From the NCBI GenBank assembly GCA_965198855.1, contig CBDAPZ010000002.1:620001-684000 (forward strand): DNA of 64,000 nucleotides, in the 5' to 3' direction. Both the position numbers and the translations under genes were made by a program. The DNA is from BOG-908 sp965198855 (GTDB lineage: Bacteria > Pseudomonadota > Alphaproteobacteria > Acetobacterales > Acetobacteraceae). The notes beneath the pieces are model-generated. The model did no database searches. It had not been told where the DNA came from and worked only from the letters and a program-made list of their open reading frames with translations. Every line of letters begins with the position of its first letter. The first letter of the stretch is position 1. Of this stretch, positions 27,918-37,250 are shown piece by piece.

Positions 27918-29105
27918 TCACCGGGCGGCGCTCGGCAGCCTCATCCTGAACGTGAAGCGTGTGTCGCTTTCGTTGGACTGGACCTCGAGCGTTCCGCCGT
28001 GGGCGAGGGCGATCTGATGGGAGATATAGAGACCTAGGCCCAGACCCTGTCGGCTCGGCCGGTGCTCGCCGCGCGCGAACGGCTCGAAGATGCGGTCCAT
28101 CACCGCCGCCGGGATCGGCGTGCCGCCGTTTGTCACGGAAATCTCGAGCCAGCCATCCAGGATGCGGGCCTCGAACCTGATTGGAGACGACACGTCGCCA
28201 TGCGTGATCGCATTGCCCAAGAGGTTCGATACCATCTGAGCGATCCGATCGCGGTCGCAGTCAACCGGTCCGGGTAAGTCGACCGCCACATTGATCTCGC
28301 GTTCCGGCACGGCCGCGCGAAGCTCGTCCACGACCTGCCGCAGCACCGGCTCCAAAAGTTGGTCGGCATCGCGAGCCAGCGTCAGTCCGCCGCCCAGTCG
28401 GCCGCGTGCGAAATCCATGACGTCCTCGATCAACCCCGCCATCCGGGCAACGCTCAGCCCGACCATCCTGCCGACGGCAACCCGGCGCTCGTGGGGCATA
28501 CCCTCGCGCATCATCAGCTCGACGCCGCCGCCGATCCCGGCCAGCGGATTGCGGAGGTCATGGCCGAGCACTGCAATGAACTGCTCCCTGAGGGCCGAAG
28601 TCTCCCGTTCGTCCAGGAGGACCGCTTCCAGCTGGGCATGCAGCGTCCGCGCCTCGTGCCGGGCGGCATCCGCTTCCTTGACCCCGTCTCGTAGCTTCCT
28701 CTCGTAACGGCGGCGTTCCGCGGCGTTGAACAACGTAAGCCGCGTGAACAGGAGCTTGCCGTCCGGGCCGCGTTTAGCAACGGCGTTGACCAGCATCGGC
28801 ACGCGTTCGCCGGAACTTGCCACAAGGTCGAGTGCTACCTCGTCCATGTGCCCGCGGAGCGCGATGACCGGCCCGACATGCGTCTCCCAAAACATTCGTC
28901 CGGCGACGCCGAGGAGTTCATTAAATCGCTTCCCCGCGAGCTCCTTGTCCGCCAATCCCAATTAGCGTGCGAAGGTGGCATTGGATTTGAAGATGGTGCT
29001 GTCAAGCCGGAGCGAGAGGTAACCGCAGGGGGCGTTTTCGTAGAGGTCTTCCAGGTCCTCGCATGGCTCGGCGTCCGGACGAACGCAGCTTTTAGACAGG
29101 GGCAT
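27918..29105 (-). pseudogene. PAS histidine kinase with in-frame TAA (paralogue of 33093-34277)
   Basis: From ATG 29105: LYENAPCGYLSLRLDSTIFK, SNATFAR, then TAA at 28962-28964, then LGLADKELAGKRFNELLG in the same frame. The paralogue reads FARWLGFSGTALAGKRF, so the stop replaces Trp. Everything after is intact: PAS end, HisKA (AVLGHDLRNPLAGIGGGVEL) and HATPase (NLLGNAITHG, GLGLGLYISHQIALAHGG). A TTG at 28961 directly after the stop could start a 347-residue protein lacking the first half of PAS, so residual kinase activity is conceivable. Confidence 0.8.
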
Positions 29106-29194
29106 AAATTGCATCGATCGTCTCCTACGGAGAACTGAGCCAAATACTAACCTGGTTGTTCGACAATCCCGGTGGATCGGAGCCATCCTACCAA

Positions 29195-29470
29195 ATGAAA
29201 ACCAACCCCGATCCACACGGCCAGGCGGCTCTTATGCTCGTCGAGAGCCTGCTGCTCCTCCTGATCGAGACGAAAGTCATCTTGAAGGAGCAGATGGCCG
29301 ACGCCATCGATGGTGTCGTCCAGGTAAAGCGGGAGATGGCGGGAACAACCGAAAGCACCGTAGTAAGCTTGGAATCGATCGGCTTGTTACGGGCCGTCTC
29401 CAATAGCTTGTCCGCAGCGAAGGTTGCTGAAGGCAAGGTTGAGCCTGACCGGCTAACAGCCGGGTCCTGA
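29195..29470 (+). CDS. Small conserved hypothetical protein
   Basis: 91 residues from MKTNPDPHGQAALMLVESLL; the frame is open from 29156 but ATG 29195 matches the start seen in similar sphingomonad proteins I remember. A helical protein (LLLLIETKVILKEQMADAID, VVSLESIGLLRAVSNSLSAA) without signal peptide or transmembrane helix long enough to be sure. Divergent from the PAS kinase relic and upstream of a Crp/Fnr gene on the same strand. Function unknown; its repeated association with sensor kinases would be worth testing. Confidence 0.65.
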   Translation: MKTNPDPHGQAALMLVESLLLLLIETKVILKEQMADAIDGVVQVKREMAGTTESTVVSLESIGLLRAVSNSLSAAKVAEGKVEPDRLTAGS

Positions 29471-29597
29471 CAGACCCTCATTGTCGTAGCGCATCATGAA
29501 CCGGCCTCTAACGGAGCTTGCGTTACTCGACACCATCGGTTCTAAGGGCCGTAAGCTCTATTGACATTATCCTAGGTTAATTGCGGGAGATTTTACG

Positions 29598-30425
29598 GTG
29601 ACGCTTTCATCGGATGTGTTCAGCGAACCCTCGGCTACCGGCTTCCCCAGCTCGAACCCCCTGACGCGCAAGCTTTCGCTTTACGCGCCGCTCTCAGGGT
29701 CCGATCGGCAGGTCCTTGATGACCTGCTCTCGCGGGAAGAGCGGTTTCCGGCCGATGCGGATATCATCGCCGAAGTGATGCCGCCCCGATCCGTCTTCGT
29801 CATGAAAGAGGGCATGGCGATCCGCTACCGGAACCTTCCGGACGGCAGCCGCCAGATCATGACGTTTCTCAACCCAGGTGACCTATGCGACGCGCACGTC
29901 TTCCTGCTCAAGACCATGGACCACTCGCTTGCGACGATTACTCCTGTCCGTATCGCCCCCATCTCGCGGGAAAACATTCTTGACCTTTTTGTCCGGAGAC
30001 CCCGCATCTCTGCGGCTTTGTGGTGGAGCTCCCTGCAGGAGGAATCGATGCTACGCGAACGCATCGTGTCGCTTGGACGCCGTGATGCTCGTGGCCGTAT
30101 CGCGTATTTGCTTTGCGAATTGCTATGGAGACACGCCGCCATCGGTCTGACGAACGGAGATGTCTTCCGGCTCCCGCTGACACAGATGGAATTGGGCGAC
30201 ACCCTTGGACTGACACCGGTCCATGTGAACAGGACCCTCAAGGACTTCCGCGAGCAGAAGCTCATCGCGACAGATCAGAAAATGCTAAACCTCTTGGACG
30301 TAGAGGGCCTGCAGAACATCGCGGGCTTCAACAAAGACTACCTTCATCTGACCGGCGTTTCGATAGAGGTGAGCAAGTACTTCGACGATTTGGACAGGGC
30401 GCAACGCAACGTCGGCGGCGCTTGA
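29598..30425 (+). CDS. Crp/Fnr-family transcription regulator
   Basis: 275 residues. Effector domain: SVFVMKEGMAIRYRNLPDGS and RQIMTFLNPGDLCDAHVFLL; dimer helix: REDARG-like SLGRRDARGRIAYLLCELLW; HTH: LPLTQMELGDTLGLTPVHVN followed by RTLKDFREQKLI. It lacks the four Fnr cysteines, so an iron-sulfur sensor is unlikely. Upstream lies TTGACATTATCCTAGG, possibly part of a promoter. It is convergent with the GGDEF-EAL gene. Its domain layout resembles the Crp/Fnr proteins that accompany CHASE/PAS kinases in sphingomonads and methylobacteria. Confidence 0.85.
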   Translation: MTLSSDVFSEPSATGFPSSNPLTRKLSLYAPLSGSDRQVLDDLLSREERFPADADIIAEVMPPRSVFVMKEGMAIRYRNLPDGSRQIMTFLNPGDLCDAHVFLLKTMDHSLATITPVRIAPISRENILDLFVRRPRISAALWWSSLQEESMLRERIVSLGRRDARGRIAYLLCELLWRHAAIGLTNGDVFRLPLTQMELGDTLGLTPVHVNRTLKDFREQKLIATDQKMLNLLDVEGLQNIAGFNKDYLHLTGVSIEVSKYFDDLDRAQRNVGGA

Positions 30426-30471
30426 AAGAGATTCGTTAGACCGGGTGCATAGCTCCACGCCTGACAAGCCA

Positions 30472-32751
30472 TTAGGTGCCGGGCGGCAAGCCGCGGACGA
30501 CAAGATCGGTCATCAGGTCCGCGCCCAAAGGACAACCCATAAGGAACCCCTGGATTTTGTTGCACCCGAGTTCGACCAGGACTTCCCTTTGCTGCTCGGT
30601 CTCAATGCCCTCGGCTATGACGTCGATGTCCAGAGCCCGAGCCAGCTCGATAATCGCTGACACGACGGCTCGGGCCGCGCGATCGGCATGCAGGTCAACC
30701 GTGAACGAGCGGTCTATCTTGAGCCTGTCGATGGGAAACCGCCGCAGATAGCCAAGGCCGCAGAATCCAGTCCCGAAATCGTCCAAAGCCAACGTGAAAC
30801 CCATCTGGCGCAGGGAGGCGAGCAGCTCCCGTGTCCTGAGGTCGTCGGCAATCAGCACTCCCTCAGTAAATTCCAACTCGAAGCTCCGGGCATCAATTCC
30901 ATGCGCCTGCATCAGTCTCTGCAGGGAAGCCCGGAAGCTGGGCTGACGCAGCTGTAAGGCGGACACGTTGATTGCCACTTTCATCCCCGGCCAGAGATGG
31001 CTGTCCCTGAATGCCTTGCGGAATACGAAGGCGCCGAGCTCGTCTATCAGGCCACCCTCCTCGGCGAGCGGGATGAAGAACCCCGGCGGGACAGCCCCGA
31101 GCCGCGGGTGCACCCAACGGAGGAGCGCCTCGACCCCTGTGATCGCGGCGCCGTCGTATTGGGCCTGGTAGACGACTTCCAGAGCGTCGTCCGCCAGCGC
31201 CTGCCGGAGATCGTTTTCCAGCTCACGGCGATGACGGAGCGCCACGTCCATCTCCGGTTCGAAGAAGTGGAAGGTGCCCCGCAGCTCCTTGGCTTTGTAT
31301 AACGCCATGTCCGCTTGCCGCAGAAGGTCGGTGGCCTGGCCTTGACCGTCGCGGCTGATGCTGATGCCGATGGATACGCCGACGTGGACGGTCGCCATGC
31401 TGAGGCTGACCGGTTTCGACAACGCTTCGACGAGACGCTTCGCAAGCTGGACGGCCTGAGACGCCGAGCAGTCTTCTGCCACGATCACGAACTCGTCTCC
31501 GCCGAGCCTGGCGCACGTGTCGGCGCTCCTGGCGACCCGGCAGAGGCGATGGGCAACGTCCCGGAGAAGTTCGTCCCCCGCCTGGTGGCCGTATGTATCG
31601 TTCACGAGCTTGAAGCGGTCGAGGTCAAGCAACAGAAGCGCCAGGTCGCTTCCTCTCCGGTCCGCCATCACGAGGGACTGCGAGATCCGATCCATGAGCA
31701 GCTTGCGGTTCGGCAGGCCGGACAGGCCGTCATGGAACGCCTGGTAGTGTGCGCTCGCCTCACTTTCCTTGAGGGCGCGCGCGCCCGCAGCGCTCTTGAG
31801 ATAGGCGATCGTAACGGCTGCCAGTAGGGCGCCTACCGTTATCAGGATGGGGACCAGTCCCCTGATCAGGAGAGTGCGGCCGGGCGTTTCCGGCGTCCAG
31901 CCGATGCTGGCGAGCGGTCGGCCCGAAGCACCGTTCAACGAAATGCTTGCCGTGCTGCTGCTACGCGCGCCGAGCCCGATTGCCGGGTCGCGCAACTGCG
32001 CCCGATCCTGCAACATCGGGAGGATCACGGTTTCCAGATCGGACGTGAATATCAGTATGGGAGCGTGTGCATGCTTCAGGATCACGGGGCCCGGACCACC
32101 CTGAACCAATCCGGCGGTCATGAGCGTCGGTCTGCCCTGAAGCATGGTCATGGCGCTGCCCAGTACCCAATCCCTGCCGCTCGAGGACAGGGTCGGCCGT
32201 TGCCGGGCTTGGAGCGCCTGTTCCCTTGCCCTGATGAGCGCGACGAGCGCACTTGCCGCCAGCCGCGCCGCTGCCACCCTGACGTCGGAGGCGCGTTCTC
32301 CATGCTCGTGGCAGAACAGCACGTTGTCGTCTCCGTCCACTACGAGCAGGAGGCGGCTGGTGACGTCGTTCTCATACGGAGAGGTGAGCGTATCCTCGGC
32401 CCATTTCTCGTCGAAGCTGTTATCCAGGTTTTCTAGTGCGATGTCGGAGTTCGCGTAGGACCCGAGACGCTCCTCCAGGTCCAACGTGAGCTCTGCTATC
32501 GCCGTGCGGGCGATTACAATCTCACGGTCCCTTTCGTGCCAATCCGTCCCGGCTGCGAGTAGCGTGAGGCTCACGATAAGCGCGAACACCGCTGTCGCGG
32601 CAGAGGCGGCCAGGACGTTCAGCCCGTTAAAACGCAGTTTCCGGCGCCACGCCGCTTTGGCCCCCTTTGACGACGGGGCGCCGAGAACGGCGAGTTGCGA
32701 CTCCACGACAAGCGGCGCCATCGGGTGCTTACCCGGCAGTTTCAAAAGCAC
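30472..32751 (-). CDS. CHASE4-type membrane sensor with GGDEF and EAL domains
   Basis: 759 residues. A first helix (VLAASAATAVFALIVSLTLL) and a second at about residues 305-325 (LVPILITVGALLAAVTIAYL) enclose a ~230-residue periplasmic sensor of CHASE4 type. The GGDEF domain keeps the active ARLGGDEFVIV motif; the EAL domain keeps GVEALLRW, the DDFGTG loop and VIAEGIETEQQ. Both cyclic-di-GMP synthase and phosphodiesterase activities are therefore possible, and which dominates cannot be told. No RxxD inhibitory site is obvious. Alone on the minus strand between a Crp gene and the second PAS kinase. Confidence 0.88.
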   Translation of the reverse strand: MLLKLPGKHPMAPLVVESQLAVLGAPSSKGAKAAWRRKLRFNGLNVLAASAATAVFALIVSLTLLAAGTDWHERDREIVIARTAIAELTLDLEERLGSYANSDIALENLDNSFDEKWAEDTLTSPYENDVTSRLLLVVDGDDNVLFCHEHGERASDVRVAAARLAASALVALIRAREQALQARQRPTLSSSGRDWVLGSAMTMLQGRPTLMTAGLVQGGPGPVILKHAHAPILIFTSDLETVILPMLQDRAQLRDPAIGLGARSSSTASISLNGASGRPLASIGWTPETPGRTLLIRGLVPILITVGALLAAVTIAYLKSAAGARALKESEASAHYQAFHDGLSGLPNRKLLMDRISQSLVMADRRGSDLALLLLDLDRFKLVNDTYGHQAGDELLRDVAHRLCRVARSADTCARLGGDEFVIVAEDCSASQAVQLAKRLVEALSKPVSLSMATVHVGVSIGISISRDGQGQATDLLRQADMALYKAKELRGTFHFFEPEMDVALRHRRELENDLRQALADDALEVVYQAQYDGAAITGVEALLRWVHPRLGAVPPGFFIPLAEEGGLIDELGAFVFRKAFRDSHLWPGMKVAINVSALQLRQPSFRASLQRLMQAHGIDARSFELEFTEGVLIADDLRTRELLASLRQMGFTLALDDFGTGFCGLGYLRRFPIDRLKIDRSFTVDLHADRAARAVVSAIIELARALDIDVIAEGIETEQQREVLVELGCNKIQGFLMGCPLGADLMTDLVVRGLPPGT

Positions 32752-32939
32752 GTCGGCACATCCTGAGTAGGTGCTCGATGGTACACAACCTCAAATTGCA
32801 AGCCTCGTGCAATGGAAGGTTGTATGAACCATCCGGTTTTCAGAAGGTGCGAGGATTTAAGTGCCGGAGGCGATATTCGGACTTAATGATGACATGAAGC
32901 GTACAGAAGGATGGTCAGCTGTATTTTACGCTCTCAGCA

Positions 32940-33059
32940 GAGCTGGGCCTGTCCGCGGTGAAGGATTTTTGCGGAACAGTCGGGCGGCGAGCTCGAGTTG
33001 GAGACCGTTCCCGGAGAATGCACGCTGTCCGGATGGTGTTCCCGTTGCTGCAGCGTGAC
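32940..33059 (+). pseudogene. Relic of a histidine kinase C-terminus
   Basis: GLSAVKDF, then in a shifted frame GELELETVPGE, then VRMVFPLLQRDP: the end of an HATPase domain like the LOV kinase at 26400-26520 (GLAMVKGFVE, LDTAPGEGT, VRMVF). Two frame changes occur in 120 bp. The rest of the gap 32752-33092 shows nothing. Confidence 0.4.
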
Positions 33060-33092
33060 CCGCTGCGACCACGTTTCGCTGCGGTCTTGCCG

Positions 33093-34277
33093 TCATGTCG
33101 GCGGCCTAGGTTTAATCTCCATTCTGAATGTGAACCTGGTCTCGGTCTCGTTGGAGACGACGTCGAGAGTTCCTCCATGGGCGATGGCGATTTGGTCGGA
33201 GATATATAGGCCCAGCCCCAGTCCTTGCAGGCTCGGCCGGTGCTTGCCCCGCGCGAAGGGCTCGAAGATGCTATCCATCATGGCCGCCGGGATCGGCTCG
33301 CCACCGTTCGTAACGGAGATCCGCAGCCAGCCCTGTTCGGTCACGGCTTCGAACCTCACGGAGGTGGACGGATCGCCATGGGTAAGCGCGTTGCCGAGCA
33401 GGTTAGAGGCCATCTGCGCAATGCGGCGCCGGTCGCAGTCCACCGGGTCTGCCAAGCGGATGGCTACCTCGATTTCACGATCCGGCACGGCGGTGCGGAG
33501 CTCGTCCGCGACCTGCCGCAGAACCGGCTCCAGCGGTTGGTCCGCATCCCGGGCCAGCGTCAGGCCTCCGCCCAGGCGTCCGCGTGCGAAGTCCATGACG
33601 TCTTCGATCAGTCCGGCCATCCGGGCGACGCTCAAGGCGACCATCTTGCCAACGGCGGCACGACGTTCCTGCGAGATGCCTTCCCGCATCATCAACTCGA
33701 CGCCGCCGCCGATCCCCGACAGCGGATTGCGGAGATCGTGCCCAAGCACCGCAATGAACTGCTCGCGCAAGGCCGAGGTTTCCCGCTCGTCCAGAAGGGC
33801 AACCTCAAGCTGGGCGTGAAGCGTCCGCAATTGCTGCCGCGCAGCCTCGGCTTGCTTGACGGCGTCCCGCAGGTCTCTCTCGTAGCGCCGCCTCTCGGTG
33901 GCGTTGAACAGGGTCAGGCGGGTGAACAGGTGCTCGCCGTTTGGCCCGCGCTTGGCCACGGCGTTGACCAGCATCGGCACGCGATCGCCGGAACCAGAGA
34001 TCAGGTCGAGAGCCACCTCGTCCATGTGTCCGCGCAACGCTACGACGGGAGCCACGTGCGTTTCGTAGTACATGCGCCCCGCCATGCCGAGCAGGTCGTG
34101 GAAGCGTTTACCTGCGAGCGCGGTGCCGGAGAAACCCAGCCAGCGCGCGAAGGTGGCGTTGGTCTTGAAGATACGGCCATCGAGGCGCAGCGAGATGTAA
34201 CCACAGGGAGCGTTCTCGTAGAGGTCATCGGGGTCCTCGACCGGATCGTCTTGCGGGACGGAGGCGTTGTCAGACAA
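33093..34277 (-). CDS. PAS histidine kinase coupled to RsbQ-like hydrolase
   Basis: 394 residues from a TTG at 34277 that overlaps the hydrolase stop codon by 8 bp; the longer open frame to 34502 lies inside the hydrolase gene and is rejected. The PAS domain (LYENAPCGYISLRLDGRIFK, LGMAGRMYYETHVAPV, VPMLVNAVAKRGP) resembles, from memory, the PAS of Bacillus RsbP. A coiled coil leads to HisKA (VLGHDLRNPLSGIGGGVELM) and HATPase (NLLGNALTHGD, GLGLGLYISDQIAIAHGG). Both catalytic domains look intact. Output is phosphotransfer instead of the PP2C phosphatase of RsbP. Partner receivers may be those at 27448 or 35347. Confidence 0.85.
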   Translation of the reverse strand: MSDNASVPQDDPVEDPDDLYENAPCGYISLRLDGRIFKTNATFARWLGFSGTALAGKRFHDLLGMAGRMYYETHVAPVVALRGHMDEVALDLISGSGDRVPMLVNAVAKRGPNGEHLFTRLTLFNATERRRYERDLRDAVKQAEAARQQLRTLHAQLEVALLDERETSALREQFIAVLGHDLRNPLSGIGGGVELMMREGISQERRAAVGKMVALSVARMAGLIEDVMDFARGRLGGGLTLARDADQPLEPVLRQVADELRTAVPDREIEVAIRLADPVDCDRRRIAQMASNLLGNALTHGDPSTSVRFEAVTEQGWLRISVTNGGEPIPAAMMDSIFEPFARGKHRPSLQGLGLGLYISDQIAIAHGGTLDVVSNETETRFTFRMEIKPRPPT

Positions 34278-35058
34278 AGGCCCGGATCGCGTCGATGGTC
34301 TCCTGAGGGGAGCTGAGGTTCGGGCAGTGCCCGGTCGCACGCAGGCGGACCAGCTCGCTACCTTGGATGTGGCGATGGACGTAATCGCCGACCTGCGTAG
34401 GCGCGATGACGTCGTCGCTGCACTGTACGATGAGCGTTGGAATGCGGACAAGCGCAAGGTCCTCACGGTTGTCCGCCATGAACGTGGCGCGCGCGAATGC
34501 ACGCGCGATGACGGGGTCCGTCCGGCAGAAGCTCTCGGCCAGTTCCCCGGCGAGCTCAGGACGGCCGGGGTTGCCCATGATGACCGGCGCCATTGTCGCG
34601 GACCATCCCATATGGTTTTCCGCCAGAACCTCCAACAGCTCGTTTATCTGCGCGAGGTTGAAGCCGCCGTGAAAGTCGCCGTCATCAATGTAGCGCGGCG
34701 ACGGTCCGACCAGGACGAGCTTGCCGAACAGGCCGGGCGCGTGGACGGACGCCAGCACGCCCATCATCGCCGCTACCGAATGGCCGACGTAGACAGCGTC
34801 ACGGAAGGCCAGTTCCCGGCCTATCTCCACGATGTCGTCGGCGTAACCTGCCAGGCTGGCGTATTTGGCGGGATCGTATGCGGAAAGGTTGGAGCCGCCC
34901 GCGCCGACATGGTCGAAAAGGACCACCTTGAACCGATCTTCAAAAGCAGGCGCCACCAGCCTCCACATGGCCTGATCGCAGCCGAAGCCGTGCGCGAACA
35001 TCATCGCGCGCTCGCCAGCGCCGCTGACCCGTACGTTGTTGCGCACCAAGACCGTCAA
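34270..35058 (-). CDS. RsbQ-like alpha/beta hydrolase
   Basis: 262 residues from TTG 35058 (LTVLVRNNVRVSGAGERAMM); the frame is open to a GTG at 35160 but that extension is not family-like. Close to the RsbQ/D14/KAI2 family: FAHGFGCDQAMWRLVAPAFE, VLFDHVGAGGSNLSAYD, nucleophile Ser in VYVGHSVAAMMGVLAS, VGPSPRYIDDGDFHGGF, FCRTDPVIARAFARATFMAD, catalytic Asp in LIVQCSDDVIAP and His in ATGHCPNLS. In Bacillus RsbQ handles a small hydrophobic cofactor and is required by the PAS phosphatase RsbP. Here its stop overlaps the start of a PAS kinase, so it probably serves that PAS domain. Confidence 0.88.
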   Translation of the reverse strand: MTVLVRNNVRVSGAGERAMMFAHGFGCDQAMWRLVAPAFEDRFKVVLFDHVGAGGSNLSAYDPAKYASLAGYADDIVEIGRELAFRDAVYVGHSVAAMMGVLASVHAPGLFGKLVLVGPSPRYIDDGDFHGGFNLAQINELLEVLAENHMGWSATMAPVIMGNPGRPELAGELAESFCRTDPVIARAFARATFMADNREDLALVRIPTLIVQCSDDVIAPTQVGDYVHRHIQGSELVRLRATGHCPNLSSPQETIDAIRAFV

Positions 35059-35346
35059 ATGCCCGCCTACCTGCCTCTCAAGGCTCTTCTTACCCTTTCC
35101 GGAGCGACCGGGCCAGGGGCCTCCGATAACGCCGGTCTCTCCCGGCTGCCGTTCGTCCACGTTCCTGAAGAGCTTTGTAGCTTGAAGGTCGGCCGCGCGG
35201 GGCAGTCGTGTATTCGGAGCGCCTGCGCCTTACCGAGAGAGAGCCCGGGCATCCGGCAGACCGCAGTAGCTACGGCCTGGTTATCGAGAACGTATGGGGT
35301 AACTGCGAGAGTGCGCATCCGTCGGGAGCAAGACGGCCTCCGGGCT

Positions 35347-35703
35347 GTGGCCAAACAACACGGAAGGCGCAAATGCAAGAAAAAGGACCTCGTCGCGATG
35401 TTAACGGAGGACATGCTCGCCGACCTGGGCTACGAGATAGCGGTGACCGCCGCCAACCTGGAAAGCGGGCTGCAATCCGCGACCGGCGGGAACTTCGAAG
35501 TCGGCATGCTCGACATCAACCTGCACGGCAGGCAGTCCTACCCGATTGCGAATATCCTAGAAGAGCGGAGAATCCCGCTCGCTTTTGTCAGCGGCTATGC
35601 GGCAAAGGGCATCGAAGCGCGCTTCGCCCGAATTCCCATACTCCAGAAGCCGTTTACAGCGACGGCCTTGGGCGACGTTCTGGCGCGGGCGCTCGGAGGA
35701 TGA
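35347..35703 (+). CDS. Degenerate single-domain response regulator
   Basis: About 118 residues from GTG 35347, or 101 from ATG 35398. The receiver body is normal from LVAMLTEDMLADLGYEIAVT through VGMLDINLHGRQSYP (phospho-Asp), IPLAFVSGYAAKG and ILQKPFTATAL (Lys). The first strand, usually VLVVEDE, is replaced by KCKKKD, so the metal-binding acidic pair is absent; a short deletion or shift is likely. It could be a relic or a phosphorylation-independent receiver. The much longer open frame reaching back to 34267 is antisense to the hydrolase and rejected. Confidence 0.5.
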   Translation: MAKQHGRRKCKKKDLVAMLTEDMLADLGYEIAVTAANLESGLQSATGGNFEVGMLDINLHGRQSYPIANILEERRIPLAFVSGYAAKGIEARFARIPILQKPFTATALGDVLARALGG

Positions 35704-35972
35704 CGGCATGTATGCGCTGACTGCTTGAATGCAGCACATCGTCTGCCAGCGCCACTGTTAGGAAATCCGCATCCGGGTGAACGGCGCCCGGAACTCCGCC
35801 TCGAAACCGATGGACCTTACCGGAGCGCGACGCGGCTGATCCCGACCAGCACGGTGCGGTTCAGCCTGGATCCGAACCTCGTACGGCCCGGCTGCCAAGA
35901 CATTAGCATTTGGTCGACTTGGGCCGCGGCCGCCTTCCGGATGAAGGCATCAGGTGGTCAGCGGCCCGAAGT

Positions 35973-37082
35973 TTACCCCGCGGCGACGTCTAGTCGAGGC
36001 TCGTGCATCGGGCAGCCCGTATGGCTACCGCGGAACGCCGCCGAGTTCCGGTAGGTACCGTTGCGAGCCCTGTTCACGCCGCCCAGCGGGCGGTGCGCCG
36101 CCAGGCCGTGCCAAGGAGAGAATGATAATCCGTCGTCGACCGCGCGGCGGTTCTCGTCGCTCCAGGCGTTCTGGACGGCCGCCGACAGGCGGGCGACCGT
36201 GATGTAGGGGCTCGTGCCTTCCGGCCACGGAACTGAGGAATCCTCGACGGGCATTGCGTCGAGATCGGTCGCCAGCTGCACCTGCAGTTCCCACTCGCCA
36301 CCTTCCTTATCGAAATGGTGGATCACCGCCTCACGGAGCGCGTGCGGGCGTTCGTGCACGTCCAGCTTCTTTCCCGTGTGTCCTGTCAGACCGACGGAGA
36401 CGGGCTTCAGCGAAAACTTGGCAATGTAGGGGCCGAAGAGGAACGGCGTCTGCGTGTAGAAGGTCTCGCCGAGAATGTTCGTGGCAGGCTGGCCGCCGAG
36501 CGTGACGACGAGCGGGCTCTTGTGTCCGAAGGCTTCCAGCAGAGCCTCGGTCCCGCGGGCGACATGCGAGATGACCTCCTTCAGTCCTTCAATCCTGTCC
36601 GTAGTCGCCGCCACCTGCTTCAGGCTACCGAGGAATTTCTTGGCGGTCGGCGCGCTGAAGGCTGGCGCATTCACCATGACGAAATCCTGCGTTACATCCC
36701 CCTCGCTGCCCGGCAGGCGCTCGCCTTCCACGCCGATGACTTTGAATGCCAGCCCGCGCGGGGTTGAGACATCGTCGCTCAGGACGTCGCCGGGCAAGGT
36801 CGAGAACCGCATGACGACAGGGTAGCTGCCCGGCTTGGCGAACAAGCCCTGTGCGAGTACCGCAGGCAGACCCTTGGCGACAGTGAGCGTAGCCTTCAGG
36901 ATGCCGTGTGACTTCGCATGGACGCTACGTAGCGGCTCGCCTGAGTCGGCAAACGTCTTCTCCCGGATATTCTTCAAGGTCTCTTCGAGCTTGGCGTCGG
37001 TGTCGGCTTCGTTCTCCTCCAACTTCTCCATGTCCGGTCGGAAGAGCAAGGGTTCGGTCGGAACGCCTGACGTATGGCTCAT
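35973..37082 (-). CDS. Catalase-like heme protein (y4iL/SrpA-like family)
   Basis: 369 residues from ATG 37082, which has GGAGGT 4 bases upstream. Catalase-fold motifs: the distal His in RSVHAKSHGILKATLTVAKG, VVMRFSTLPGD, VTQDFVMVNAPAFSAPTAKK, and a late helix in RPLGGVNRARNGTYRNSAAF that in related proteins precedes the proximal ligand. It is shorter than classical heme catalases and belongs to the small catalase-related group that may act as peroxidases or lipid-hydroperoxide enzymes. A second peroxide-handling enzyme in the window besides Mn catalase. The gap 35704-35972 contains nothing clear. Confidence 0.82.
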   Translation of the reverse strand: MSHTSGVPTEPLLFRPDMEKLEENEADTDAKLEETLKNIREKTFADSGEPLRSVHAKSHGILKATLTVAKGLPAVLAQGLFAKPGSYPVVMRFSTLPGDVLSDDVSTPRGLAFKVIGVEGERLPGSEGDVTQDFVMVNAPAFSAPTAKKFLGSLKQVAATTDRIEGLKEVISHVARGTEALLEAFGHKSPLVVTLGGQPATNILGETFYTQTPFLFGPYIAKFSLKPVSVGLTGHTGKKLDVHERPHALREAVIHHFDKEGGEWELQVQLATDLDAMPVEDSSVPWPEGTSPYITVARLSAAVQNAWSDENRRAVDDGLSFSPWHGLAAHRPLGGVNRARNGTYRNSAAFRGSHTGCPMHEPRLDVAAG

Positions 37083-37250
37083 AATACCTCCATCTAAAGA
37101 GGGTCTAACGGGCGGAACTCGATACGGTTCATCCACAGCGTGCCGTCACGGGCGTTTTGAAGATGCGCTTGGTTCCTCTAGCTCCTCCCGCCGCAACGCG
37201 GGCCAAGCTTTGCACCAACTATCAGGCGTTACGCTCTCGGCAACCGATGC

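Noticed and set aside
34267..35703. Plus-strand open frame of 478 codons
   Set aside because: Most of it is antisense to the RsbQ-like hydrolase and has no recognisable fold; only its last part is a receiver domain, annotated separately.
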